Assembly: GCA_016200365.1 (NCBI GenBank)
Contig: JACQEW010000189.1
Span: forward strand, 1 to 21,269
DNA: 21,269 nucleotides
Source of the DNA: Nitrospinota bacterium
GTDB lineage: Bacteria > Nitrospinota > Nitrospinia > UBA9942
Direction: 5' to 3'
The number at the start of each line of letters is the position of its first letter. Position 1 is the stretch's first letter. Made by a program: the position numbers and the translations under genes. Positions 13,705-21,269 of this stretch are shown piece after piece. Below the pieces are notes generated by a model. The model did no database searches and was not told the origin of the DNA. It saw only the letters and a program-made list of their open reading frames with translations.

Positions 13705-15531
13705 ATGGATGGAAATAGAATAAGGAATATAGGGATAATCGCCCATGTAGACCACGGCAAGACCACGCTTGTGGATGCCATGCTCAGGCAGTCGGGGGTT
13801 TTTCGTGAGAATGAGCAGATAGTGGATAGGGTAATGGACCGCAACGAGCTTGAGAGGGAGCGGGGTATCACCATATTCTCGAAGAACGCCTCGATATTTT
13901 ATAGAGATTACAAAATAAATATCGTTGATACGCCGGGTCATGCAGATTTCGGCGGAGAGGTGGAGAGGATACTCCGCATGGTTGACGGGGTTCTGCTTTT
14001 AGTTGATGCCTGCGATGGTCCTATGCCCCAGACAAGGTTTGTATTGAAAAAGTCATTGGAGCTTAATCTTAAGCCTGTAGTGGTGATAAATAAGATAGAC
14101 AGGGCAGAGGCAAGACCCGATCAGGTCTTAAATGAGATTTTCGATTTGTTTGTCCATCTTGGCGCAAATGATAATCAACTGGATTTTCCTGTTGTATATA
14201 CCTCTGCAAAACAGGGTATGGCAAAGCTCGATGTGAAGGAAGAGGGAAAGGACATACAACCTCTGTTCGAGACTGTTGTAAGGCATGTCCCCCCGCCTCC
14301 CGGTGATTTGAAATTACCCTTCCAGATGCTTGTTACGACCATTGATTACAATAATTATCTGGGTAGAATAGCCATCGGAAAGATAGCCAACGGGATGGTT
14401 AAGACAGGAAACCAGATAGCCCTCGTAAGGAAAAGTGGGGCTACGGAATCCATAAAGATATTGAAGCTCCTCGGTTATCAGGGATTGAAGCAGACGGAGA
14501 TTGAAGAATCCGTATGCGGAGATATTGTTGCGGTTGCAGGGTTAAAGGATGTGGATATTGGAGATACCCTTTCGGATGTTTCTTGTCCTGTAGCGCTGCC
14601 TTATACAAAGATTGACGAGCCGACCCTATCTGTAAATCTTATAGTCAATACGAGTCCATTTGCAGGTCAGGATGGAAAATTCGTTACATCGCGGCAATTG
14701 AGAGACAGGCTTTTCAGGGAGTTAAAGAGCAATGTCAGTCTGAGGATAGAGGAGATGGAGGGCGGAGAATCCTTTAAGGTGTGCGGCAGGGGAGAGCTTC
14801 ATCTCGGCATTCTTATCGAGACCATGAGGAGAGAGGGATATGAGTTTCAGGTATCGAAACCTGAGGTGATATTAAAGGAAGAAAATGGATCTGTAATGGA
14901 GCCTGTTGAGCTGCTCATTATAGATGTGGAAGAGGCTTATGTGGGCAAGATAATCGAAAAATTGGGCACAAGAAAAGGCGATATGAAAAATATGGTTCCA
15001 TTAGATTCAGGTGTAACCCGATTAGAGTATATAATCCCTGCCCGGGGATTGATGGGGCTCCGCTCAGAGATTCTTACCGATACAAAGGGGACTGGCATAA
15101 TGCACCATTCATTTCATGGATACTCGCATTATCGCGGTGAAATATCATATAGGCAGAACGGCGTCCTGATTGCAATGGAAAACGGCGTTTCTACTACCTA
15201 TGCGCTGAATAACCTTCAGGAAAGGAGTAAATTATTTATAGAAGCCGCTACACCTGTCTATGAGGGTATGATAATCGGGGAAAATTCCCGAGAAGGCGAT
15301 ATGGTTGTAAACCCGTGCAAAGAGAAAAAATTAACGAATGTAAGGGCGGCAGGCTCGGATGATACGATAAAGCTGACCCCTCCGGTTAAAATGAGCTTAG
15401 AGCAGGCGCTGGAATATATTGAAGATGACGAGCTGGTTGAAATTACACCCGAGAATATCCGTTTAAGGAAAAAGCATCTCTCTGCAAGCGAGAGGAAAAG
15501 GAAAGAGAGAGGAACGCTTCAGGTTGCATGA
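13705..15531 (+). CDS. typA: Ribosome-associated GTPase TypA/BipA
   Basis: This 608-residue protein is a translational GTPase that binds the ribosome and helps assembly and stress adaptation. All GTPase motifs are visible: G1 AHVDHGKTT (13-21), switch I ERERGITI, G3 DTPGHADFGGEV, G4 NKIDR and G5 TSA. The EF-G-like domains II, III and V follow, and the BipA-specific C-terminal part contains the PARGLMGLRSE and RSKLFIEAATPVYEGMIIGE segments. Length agrees with the family (about 600-615). ATG 13705 follows AAGGAG (13689-13694). It is a core chromosomal gene and stands alone on its strand, between two reverse-strand PilZ genes. Confidence 0.96.
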   Translation: MDGNRIRNIGIIAHVDHGKTTLVDAMLRQSGVFRENEQIVDRVMDRNELERERGITIFSKNASIFYRDYKINIVDTPGHADFGGEVERILRMVDGVLLLVDACDGPMPQTRFVLKKSLELNLKPVVVINKIDRAEARPDQVLNEIFDLFVHLGANDNQLDFPVVYTSAKQGMAKLDVKEEGKDIQPLFETVVRHVPPPPGDLKLPFQMLVTTIDYNNYLGRIAIGKIANGMVKTGNQIALVRKSGATESIKILKLLGYQGLKQTEIEESVCGDIVAVAGLKDVDIGDTLSDVSCPVALPYTKIDEPTLSVNLIVNTSPFAGQDGKFVTSRQLRDRLFRELKSNVSLRIEEMEGGESFKVCGRGELHLGILIETMRREGYEFQVSKPEVILKEENGSVMEPVELLIIDVEEAYVGKIIEKLGTRKGDMKNMVPLDSGVTRLEYIIPARGLMGLRSEILTDTKGTGIMHHSFHGYSHYRGEISYRQNGVLIAMENGVSTTYALNNLQERSKLFIEAATPVYEGMIIGENSREGDMVVNPCKEKKLTNVRAAGSDDTIKLTPPVKMSLEQALEYIEDDELVEITPENIRLRKKHLSASERKRKERGTLQVA

Positions 15532-15544
15532 GCAAAGACTTAAT

Positions 15545-15755
15545 AGAACGCAGATGGCACGGATTTAGCGGATTTACACGGATTTTTATTAGCTGCACAG
15601 AAATTATAAAAACAAGGAGAAAGGGAGAAAATGGAGAAGGGGAGAAAAAAAATAAAGAATCAGAACACAGATTTACACAGATAAACACAGAAAAAAACGA
15701 TTAATGGATTTTTTCTCTTTTTAATCTGTGTCAATCCGTGTTATCCGTGTTCCAT
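15545..15755. repeat. Degenerate ACACGGAT/ACACAGAT inverted-repeat element
   Basis: The left end has AGAACGCAGATGGCACGGAT (15545-15564) and more GGATTTACACGGATT; the right end (15721-15752) reads as the reverse complement with ACACGGAT and ACACAGAT units. Middle copies of ACAGATTTACACAGAT lie near 15667. The arms match about 15 of 20 positions. It fills the gap between convergent typA and the second PilZ gene. It shares its ends with the repeat at 17582-17740, so both are copies of one family. Confidence 0.8.
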
Positions 15756-15771
15756 ATGAATTTTATATTTC

Positions 15772-16350
15772 TTAAACCTCCTTTTTTGCCCTTAGTAACT
15801 CCCGTTGTCTTTTGAAGACATAGCTCACTATTTCTTCTCTGTCATCCCCATGAATAGCATCGAATTCTATGGCTGCCTCAATCTCATTTTCCGTGCATAG
15901 AGCGGATTTTTCCGCCCTCAAAACCTTTCCGACGGCTATAATGGTAAAAGGCGGAAAGGTCGGCGGGTGTATCCTCAATTGAATATACTGTCCTGCCGAT
16001 AAATTCCCTTTATACAGAATCTTTATGCCCTTGCCGCTTATATCCTTGCACAGACCCTCTTTTTCTTTTCCGCCCGTTTCATTCCTTCTCAAGATATTTA
16101 TTACATAATCCAATTTGCTGTTCATCGAGAGCCATATCTTTACGAGAGTAGGGTCTAAGCTTTCCAATTCTCCGGCTCCGAAATAAGGTGTTATATCGCC
16201 TTCTCTATCCCCTGTCCTGTGAGAGAGGATAAAATTTTTCAAATCTTCATAATCCTTTTCATTTACTAAAGTAAAAGTTACAGGGAAAGATACATCTACC
16301 CTGACAGAATCTCTCATCTGTGTGCTTTCATTTGCAGAATTAGTTTCCAT
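15772..16350 (-). CDS. PilZ-domain protein with helical insertion
   Basis: This 192-residue protein has RDSVR (13-17) near the N-terminus and DISGKG (103-108), the two halves of the PilZ c-di-GMP binding motif, but separated by about 85 residues with a predicted helical segment (YEDLKNFILSH; LESLDPTLVKIWLSMNSKLDYVINILRR). This resembles the atypical PilZ proteins in which a long helix follows the first strand and drives oligomer formation. It ends with the typical KRQRELLRAKKE helix. GGGGGAGG lies just before the ATG at 16350. It is last in the right-to-left series tsaD, aminotransferase, sugar transferase, PilZ, so c-di-GMP may influence polysaccharide production here, which is inference. 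Confidence 0.82.
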   Translation of the reverse strand: METNSANESTQMRDSVRVDVSFPVTFTLVNEKDYEDLKNFILSHRTGDREGDITPYFGAGELESLDPTLVKIWLSMNSKLDYVINILRRNETGGKEKEGLCKDISGKGIKILYKGNLSAGQYIQLRIHPPTFPPFTIIAVGKVLRAEKSALCTENEIEAAIEFDAIHGDDREEIVSYVFKRQRELLRAKKEV

Positions 16351-16366
16351 AAAACCTCCCCCAAAA

Positions 16367-16437
16367 AAGTTAAGAGTTAAGAGTTAAGAGTTAAGAAAAT
16401 TCCTTTAATTCTTCATTCTTCATTCTTAACTCTTCAT
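16367..16437. repeat. GTTAAGA tandem units facing TCTTAAC
   Basis: Four units of the form GTTAAGA (from 16369) are followed by ATTCTTCATTCTTCATTCTTAAC, whose last part is the complement of the first. The result is an imperfect hairpin between the second PilZ gene and the sugar transferase, and it runs into the end of the sugar transferase gene, giving it the final residues MKS. Confidence 0.75.
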
Positions 16438-17568
16438 TGTTGTATTGTTCTCCCCTTTCAGCATCAGGATGACAATAATAAAATAAATCAGGAAAGCCTG
16501 AAGTATCAATAAAAGAGCGTCAACCGTCCTGCCGTGTTTTAAAACTACGGCGCTGATTCCCATCGCCGCAGATATAAGGTATATGAACAATACCGTGCTT
16601 TTATTGCTTAAGCCCAGATGGGACAGGCGGTGGTGAAGATGGTCCTTCCCTACATAGTCTATCCACTCTTTCAAAGTTTTTACCTTGCCTGATGCTGTCC
16701 TTGAAATTGTAATATATGTCATATCGAATATCAATACGCTCAATATCAGTGCAGGCATGGCATAAGCCTTTACCGGGTCATGGGTTGCCCATCCTGTCAT
16801 TACTGTAAGGCTCGATAGCATAAATCCCATGAATGTGCTTCCTGCATCTCCCAGGAAAATGGAGGCAGGTTTTCCCCATCTGAAATTATAGGGGAGGAAT
16901 CCGAGGGAGCTTCCCAGCAGAGCCATCGAGAGAAACATTACATAATCCTGTCCTGTCTGTATTGCAACGATACCTATGTAAAGCGAAGCGATTGCAGTCA
17001 ATCCTGTTGCAAGCCCGTCCATGCCGTCAAGAAAATTAAGCGCATTCGTTATTCCTATTATCCATAAAAATGTAACCAATATCTCGAAAATATCCCCCCA
17101 CCATGTAGGAGGCATGAAGCTTAATATAACGCCGTAATACATCATTATCGTTACAGCGGTCAGTTGAACAATCAATTTTATCTTAGCAGATAATCCCATA
17201 ATATCGTCTGCAAGACTGGCGAGCATGACCAGGGTTGCGCCGATAGCCACGCCCTTTAATTCTGACGAAAAGTGGAAATTATAGATAACTGCCAATGCAA
17301 AGGCTGCATATACCGCCAGCCCTCCGAGTCGTGGGGTGGGGGTATGGTGTATCTTCCTTTCATCGGGACTGTCAACAATACCCATCTCGATTGCCAATGA
17401 CCTTGCCGAAGGGGTAGTAAGATAGGATAGAAGCAGGGCAAGGGAGAATATGTAAAGCCATCTTTCTCCCGATTTTTCAAAATAGGGCTTTGTCTCCGGA
17501 AAAAGGAGAATAAGCAGCACAAATATAGGTATCAGGTAGAGAAGAAGAAATTTAAGAAGTTTATTCAT
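16426..17568 (-). CDS. WecA/TagO-type undecaprenyl-phosphate sugar-1-phosphate transferase
   Basis: This 380-residue polytopic membrane enzyme transfers a sugar-1-phosphate (usually GlcNAc-1-P) from a UDP-sugar to undecaprenyl phosphate, the first step for O-antigen or similar glycans. Family motifs are complete: SPDERKIHHTPTPRLGG (67-83), the DD of LADDIMGLSAKIK (121-122), NFLDGMDGLATG (178-189), FLGDAGS (about 256-262) and DHLHHRL near the C-terminus. About ten hydrophobic helices are visible. ATG 17568 (MNKLLKFLL) is chosen because upstream in-frame codons to 17616 lie in an ACACGGAT repeat and would add an artificial MSIRLIRVIRVL. No strong ribosome binding site is seen. It lies in the same direction as the aminotransferase, 173 bp away. 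Confidence 0.9.
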   Translation of the reverse strand: MNKLLKFLLLYLIPIFVLLILLFPETKPYFEKSGERWLYIFSLALLLSYLTTPSARSLAIEMGIVDSPDERKIHHTPTPRLGGLAVYAAFALAVIYNFHFSSELKGVAIGATLVMLASLADDIMGLSAKIKLIVQLTAVTIMMYYGVILSFMPPTWWGDIFEILVTFLWIIGITNALNFLDGMDGLATGLTAIASLYIGIVAIQTGQDYVMFLSMALLGSSLGFLPYNFRWGKPASIFLGDAGSTFMGFMLSSLTVMTGWATHDPVKAYAMPALILSVLIFDMTYITISRTASGKVKTLKEWIDYVGKDHLHHRLSHLGLSNKSTVLFIYLISAAMGISAVVLKHGRTVDALLLILQAFLIYFIIVILMLKGENNTTMKS

Positions 17569-17581
17569 TAGAAAATAGATT

Positions 17582-17740
17582 AGAACACGGATGACACGGA
17601 TGAGACGGATTGACACAGATAAATAATTAGGCTGAAGACTGAAGGTTAAAGAAAAAAAAGGAAAAATCTTTGGTCATTGGTCTTCAGCCTTAACCTTTTT
17701 TATCAGCGAGAATCTGTTAAATCTGTGTCATCTGCGTTCT
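17582..17740. repeat. Nested inverted repeat, ACACGGAT family
   Basis: Outer arms AGAACACGGATGACACGGAT (17582-17601) and ATCTGTGTCATCTGCGTTCT (17721-17740) match at 17 of 20 positions. All three differences are A/G transitions. Inside it, GGCTGAAGAC (17630-17639) pairs perfectly with GTCTTCAGCC (17680-17689), and AAGGTTAA (17642-17649) with TTAACCTT (17690-17697). It separates the sugar transferase from the aminotransferase gene. Confidence 0.88.
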
Positions 17741-17741
17741 A

Positions 17742-18857
17742 TTATGTCTTTGTTCTATCCTGCCACCTTTCGACAACCGCAATAATATGTGTTGCATCGG
17801 CATCTGAAAGAGACGGATAAATGGGAATAGATATTAATTTATCCCATGCCCTGTCAGTCTCAGGGAAGCCTTCTAATCCTGAATCGGAGTTCAGGACAGG
17901 CTTAAGATACTTATGTATAGGTTTATATATCGGACGCATACATTTTACCCCATTATCTTCAAAAAATTTTAAATCCTCCTCCAGCCTCTGTCCTTTGTTT
18001 TCTGGTGCTCTGGTGCTCTGGTGCTCTGGTGCCATGTTCCTTATCACATACCTGAAATATATATGCTCTTTTTCCGGATTTGAAGGAATTGCTATCCCCA
18101 ATTCAGAAAATCTCTTATTATATAAACCTGCAATATTTCTCCTCTTTGATATAAATGAATCGAGTCTTTTTAATTGCGAGATACCGAGGGCAGCCTGCAT
18201 ATCCGTCATCTTATAATTATATCTCACTACATATTCAGGCTTATGGTCATATTCCCTTAAATCACTTATCCTTTCCAATATATTATCCGAATTGGATAAT
18301 ACCATACCACCCTCGCCTGTGGTCATAACCTTTGTAGCATAAAAAGAAAGTATTGCACAAATGCCGAAACTTCCCACCTTCTTACCTTTATATGAAGCCC
18401 CTACTGATTGAGCGCAGTCTTCGATAACAGGGATACCGATATTGAGTATTTCTTCAATATCTGCAGGAAGCCCGAAAATATGTGGAACGATAATAGCCTT
18501 TGTCCTTTTTGTCAATCTCCTTCTTAAATCAGATGGATCAATATCATAGGAGCTATTATCTATGTCTATCAATAATGGATTTGCACCTATATAATGGACA
18601 GCATTGAGAAGGGCGGGGCAGATATAACTTGGAATTGCAACATCATCTCCCTCCTTTACGCCAAGAGCTTTGAGGGATAAATGAAGGGCAGCAGTGCCGG
18701 AGCTGACAGCCGCACCGCCTTTGACCCCAATATATTCTGCCATCTCTGACTCGAATTTTTCTACGGCGCTTCCCTGAGAGATGTAGCCGGATGTTATTAT
18801 ATCTGCAACTGCCAAAGCATCTTCTTTATTTAGAGTTGGTTTTGAATGGGGAATCAT
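17742..18857 (-). CDS. DegT/DnrJ/EryC1/StrS-family PLP aminotransferase
   Basis: This 371-residue enzyme family uses pyridoxal phosphate to add an amino group to nucleotide-linked keto sugars for surface polysaccharides. Visible features: N-terminal MIPHSKPTLNKED, GTAALHLSLKALGV, the cofactor Asp in VIEDCAQSVGA (D147), the catalytic Lys in SFYATKVMTTGEGG (K176), and YNYKMTDMQAALG. ATG 18857 is the natural start; an upstream in-frame TTG at 18881 lies inside a short repeat. No ribosome binding site is visible, because the AGTGTA repeat occupies that place. Near residues 275-290 the protein has MAPEHQSTRAPENKGQ, an odd insertion encoded by four copies of an octamer, just before the usual EEDLKFFEDNGVK segment. 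Role with the neighbouring sugar transferase is likely. Confidence 0.9.
   Translation of the reverse strand: MIPHSKPTLNKEDALAVADIITSGYISQGSAVEKFESEMAEYIGVKGGAAVSSGTAALHLSLKALGVKEGDDVAIPSYICPALLNAVHYIGANPLLIDIDNSSYDIDPSDLRRRLTKRTKAIIVPHIFGLPADIEEILNIGIPVIEDCAQSVGASYKGKKVGSFGICAILSFYATKVMTTGEGGMVLSNSDNILERISDLREYDHKPEYVVRYNYKMTDMQAALGISQLKRLDSFISKRRNIAGLYNKRFSELGIAIPSNPEKEHIYFRYVIRNMAPEHQSTRAPENKGQRLEEDLKFFEDNGVKCMRPIYKPIHKYLKPVLNSDSGLEGFPETDRAWDKLISIPIYPSLSDADATHIIAVVERWQDRTKT
18001..18032. repeat. Octamer TCTGGTGC, four perfect copies, within the aminotransferase gene
   Basis: Four exact head-to-tail copies (18001, 18009, 18017, 18025). On the coding strand the unit is GCACCAGA. Eight is not a multiple of three, so gain or loss of one copy shifts the frame of the aminotransferase. 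Such repeats in surface-glycan genes can act as phase-variation switches. Confidence 0.93.
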
Positions 18858-18859
18858 GG

Positions 18860-18935
18860 TTAAGTGTAAGTGTAAGTGCAAGTGTAAGGGATAGGTTGTT
18901 TAAGTCTTTTCACTTTCACTTACACTTTTCACTTC
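18860..18935. repeat. AAGTGTA tandem units facing their complement
   Basis: TAAGTGTAAGTGTAAGTGCAAG (from 18861) is followed at 18906-18935 by the complementary series TTCACTTTCACTTACACTTTTCACTTC. The imperfect hairpin fills the whole gap between tsaD and the aminotransferase gene, and its left end abuts the aminotransferase ATG. Confidence 0.8.
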
Positions 18936-18936
18936 T

Positions 18937-19968
18937 TTACAGTTTCATATTCGCCTCTGCATCCATTTCATAAAAATTCGTGTCAGGACTAAAGCCCTGA
19001 GCTGCGAATCTATGGTATCCAGCACAGGCAATCATTGCTGCATTATCTGTGCAGAGAATCGGTCCTGGGTAAAAGACAGCAATGCCCTCTCTGCTCCCTC
19101 TTTCCTGCATACCCGTTCTTAAAGCTTTATTTGATGCAACACCGCCTGCCATTACAATCGTTTTTACATTATACCTTTTTGCTGCAAAAAATGCCTTATT
19201 AATTAACACCTCCACTATCGCTTCCTGAAAACCGGCTGCCACATCGGGCAGATACATTGTAGAGGTAGAATAGGGTGGAGTAAAGCCGTTGAGATAGTTC
19301 TTTAATGCTGTCTTTACCCCGCTGAAGCTGAAATCGAGGGAATCCTTTGCAATATAGGCACGGGGAAAGGGTATTGACCGGGAATTTCCGCCGGCAGCAG
19401 CCTTTTCGATTGCAGGGCCGCCGGGGTAACCGAGCTTGAGCATCTTGGCAGCCTTATCAAATGCTTCGCCTGCCGCATCGTCCCTGCTCATTCCGAGAAT
19501 CCGGTATTTGCCGAAATCCTCGACAAGATAAAGCTCAGTATGTCCGCCTGAAACAAGGAGAGCAACAAAGGGAAAGGACAAATCGGACTTTTCTAAAAAT
19601 ATGGACAGTATATGACCCTCTAAATGATTTACGCCAACCAACGGCTTTTTCAGCGCGTATGCAATTGCCTTGGCAGTGGAGAGACCGATAAGAAGGGCTA
19701 CTATCAGACCGGGACCTTTTGTTACTGCGAAAAGTCCTATATCATTAATTGTAACCCCTGCCTTGTTCAGCGCTTCCATGATAACGGGGCTTATATTCTC
19801 GACATGCCTGCGGCAGGCAAGCTCCGGAACGACCCCGCCGTATTTATTATGTATCTCATGCTGTGAAGCGATGATATTGGATTTAATTTGAAATGTTCTT
19901 CCATTATTAATTTCCACTACCGCCGCAGCAGTCTCATCACAGGAAGTCTCGATTCCGAGAATTAACAT
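18937..19968 (-). CDS. tsaD: tRNA threonylcarbamoyltransferase subunit TsaD
   Basis: TsaD transfers the threonylcarbamoyl group to A37 of tRNAs that read ANN codons, in the t6A pathway with TsaB and TsaE. The 343-residue sequence has the ASKHA start MLILGIETSCDETAAAVV, the metal-binding His pair of VNHLEGH (H115, H119), the VSGGHTE motif (about 147-153), the FDFSFSGVKTAL-like segment, and the C-terminal CTDNAAMIACAG. Length is typical (335-345). The ATG at 19968 starts exactly at the family's conserved N-terminus. It is the most upstream gene of the right-to-left group; a divergent gene lies on the other side. Confidence 0.97.
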   Translation of the reverse strand: MLILGIETSCDETAAAVVEINNGRTFQIKSNIIASQHEIHNKYGGVVPELACRRHVENISPVIMEALNKAGVTINDIGLFAVTKGPGLIVALLIGLSTAKAIAYALKKPLVGVNHLEGHILSIFLEKSDLSFPFVALLVSGGHTELYLVEDFGKYRILGMSRDDAAGEAFDKAAKMLKLGYPGGPAIEKAAAGGNSRSIPFPRAYIAKDSLDFSFSGVKTALKNYLNGFTPPYSTSTMYLPDVAAGFQEAIVEVLINKAFFAAKRYNVKTIVMAGGVASNKALRTGMQERGSREGIAVFYPGPILCTDNAAMIACAGYHRFAAQGFSPDTNFYEMDAEANMKL

Positions 19969-20050
19969 ATTTTAAGGTTATTATAACTCTCCAATTCTTT
20001 CAATATAAAATTTAAAGAACATGGCTAAAGTTTCGCACTATAATCTATCT

Positions 20051-20078
20051 TTGATGTTTTATTTCTACATGATATAAT
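20051..20078 (+). promoter_or_regulatory. Probable sigma-70-type promoter of the SEC-C gene
   Basis: TTGATG (20051-20056), 16-bp spacer and a consensus TATAAT (20073-20078), about 80 bases before the start codon, in the divergent gap from tsaD. Assignment is by consensus alone. Confidence 0.5.
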
Positions 20079-20158
20079 TTAAAACCAGTCACTGAAGAAT
20101 CTATAAATCTGAAAGTCCTTAAAGTCCTGCAAATGTGGAATGTAGGTATGGAGATAGT

Positions 20159-20884
20159 ATGATTTTGACAGACGAATATTGCGGCGATGCTAAAATGGAT
20201 TTGCTTCTGAAAAAATATGGAGTGGAATTTACGCTCCATCAATTATATGGACTTCTTTATGGCGTCATTTCTGCGCCTGAGGTTGTTCAGCCTTCACAGG
20301 TTATATCCATTATTTTTAATGGGAAAGAGCCTGATTTCGAATCAAAGGATGATGCTAAGATATTTTTCGGCAACCTCATGGATCTCTGGAATGTTGTTGT
20401 AGGCTCCACAGCCGGCGATTCTCCTGTTGCCTGGCCGGAAACTGTCTTTCAACATAGCGATTCCGGGATTAAAGAGTATATCCATGCAATTACCTCGTTA
20501 TCTAAGCAATTTATTAAAGGGCTCGACCTTGGCGCAACTCAGGAAGAAGATTTTTCAGGAGAGATAAGGGATGCCTTTGAGTCTCTTGCAAATATGGATT
20601 TATTGCTTCAGGAGTACCTGAATTTGCTGGAAAAGGATAAAAGCTCAAATATAAAGGAAATTACCAAATCATTTGAGCTTGTAGAAAAAGCAGAAGACAT
20701 TATAGTTGACTGTATTGGCAGGATTGCCGTTGGACTTAAAGATTCACGAATTAGAAAGGTAAAGGAGATGGCAGAGTTTGTTGAATCTGCACATCAAGCA
20801 AGAAGCAGTAAGGTTGGAAGGAATGCCCCATGCCCATGCGGAAGCGGAAAGAAGTTTAAGAAATGCTGCGGCTTGCTGCACTGA
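20159..20884 (+). CDS. UPF0149/YecA-like protein with C-terminal SEC-C zinc motif
   Basis: This 241-residue protein has an N-terminal YecA/UPF0149-like helical region (HQLYGLLYGVISAPEVVQ) and ends with the zinc-binding SEC-C motif CPCGSGKKFKKCC (225-237). The SEC-C tail is found in SecA and many unrelated proteins, where it binds zinc and often contacts the ribosome or SecB. The function of this protein is unknown. ATG 20159 has GGAGA at 20150-20154 in front; an earlier in-frame GTG at 20135 lacks a good ribosome binding site. A promoter with a consensus -10 is visible upstream, so it is probably monocistronic. Confidence 0.8.
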   Translation: MILTDEYCGDAKMDLLLKKYGVEFTLHQLYGLLYGVISAPEVVQPSQVISIIFNGKEPDFESKDDAKIFFGNLMDLWNVVVGSTAGDSPVAWPETVFQHSDSGIKEYIHAITSLSKQFIKGLDLGATQEEDFSGEIRDAFESLANMDLLLQEYLNLLEKDKSSNIKEITKSFELVEKAEDIIVDCIGRIAVGLKDSRIRKVKEMAEFVESAHQARSSKVGRNAPCPCGSGKKFKKCCGLLH

Positions 20885-21269
20885 TTCGGGGAAGTGCTGG
20901 CAAGAAAGCGGCAAAAGGACGCCACTTTTGATATAAACAGTGTCATATCAAAATGAATACGGGGAGGTATTTTTAACCCAAGTTGAGCGATTTTTAAACC
21001 ACAGAGACCACAGAGGGGGAAAATTATGGTCTTAAAAACCTTAATGATTCCAAATATCTCTCTGTGTTCTCATAGCTTTAAATTTTTAAATGAGTTATTT
21101 CTTTTCCTCTAAACTTAATGAGTGCACAGAGAAAAGGTATTTTTCTTTATATTTATCAGTCTTTTTCTCTGTGTCCTCTTCTATGTTAAAAAGCAAGTCT
21201 TTTTTATATAAGCAAATATACTCCTTGCTGCAGGTTGTTTATGAATAAGCGTAGTCTTTAAAACCAATC
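20885..21269. other. Non-coding end of window with hairpin and CACAGAG repeats
   Basis: No gene is supported in these 385 bases. A perfect hairpin, TTTTGATAT (20926-20934), 10-base loop, ATATCAAAA (20945-20953), follows the SEC-C gene and may end its transcript, though no T-run follows. Farther on, ACCACAGAGACCACAGAG (20999-21016) is followed by TCTCTCTGTGTTCT (about 21058), TGCACAGAGAAAAGG (21123) and TTTTTCTCTGTGTCC (about 21163): a head-to-head set of CACAGAG units like the other intergenic repeats. Confidence 0.75.

Noticed and set aside
20926..20953. Strong intrinsic terminator after the SEC-C gene
   Set aside because: The hairpin is perfect but AT-rich and is not followed by a T-run, so it is described only as a hairpin.

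Overview
The window comes from a moderately AT-rich bacterium with classical AAGGAGG ribosome binding sites. Two PilZ proteins, an F-type conjugation module and a polyprenol-phosphate sugar transferase suggest a Gram-negative cell wall. The style of the integrase, the relaxase and the intergenic repeats reminds me of Nitrospirota or a deltaproteobacterial lineage, but that is an impression and not a demonstration.

Positions 1 to about 12,300 look like the right-hand part of an integrative conjugative or mobilizable element. It opens with a 15-bp tandem repeat that reads in frame into an unrecognised, possibly replication-related protein. A reverse-strand DUF1640-like membrane protein follows. 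Next come a MerR/excisionase-like regulator behind a duplicated 12-bp motif, three very small genes (two of 49 codons, one of 69), a full MobF (TrwC/TraI) relaxase-helicase and a small TraD-like accessory protein. A 330-bp non-coding region is a candidate oriT or operator. After it lie a ribbon-helix-helix-like protein, a VirD4/TraD coupling protein, a large F-type TraG and a tyrosine integrase. No VirB4/TraC ATPase or pilus genes are visible; they would have to lie left of the window or be supplied by another element.

The most striking point is that the coupling protein and the integrase are each interrupted by exactly one in-frame TAG. In both, the codon sits where I expect glutamine (CAG) from the family, and the reading frame stays open and recognisable on both sides. 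Either the element has been silenced by two C-to-T changes, or it depends on amber suppression or recoding.

A complete tRNA-Pro(GGG) stands at 12,324-12,400, and the chromosome follows: a YcgR-like PilZ protein (-), typA/bipA (+), then a right-to-left series tsaD, DegT-family aminotransferase, WecA/TagO-like sugar-phosphate transferase and a second PilZ protein, and finally a divergent SEC-C protein (+). Most of the chromosomal gaps are filled with degenerate short repeats arranged as imperfect inverted repeats. The aminotransferase gene contains four copies of an octamer that could cause slippage.
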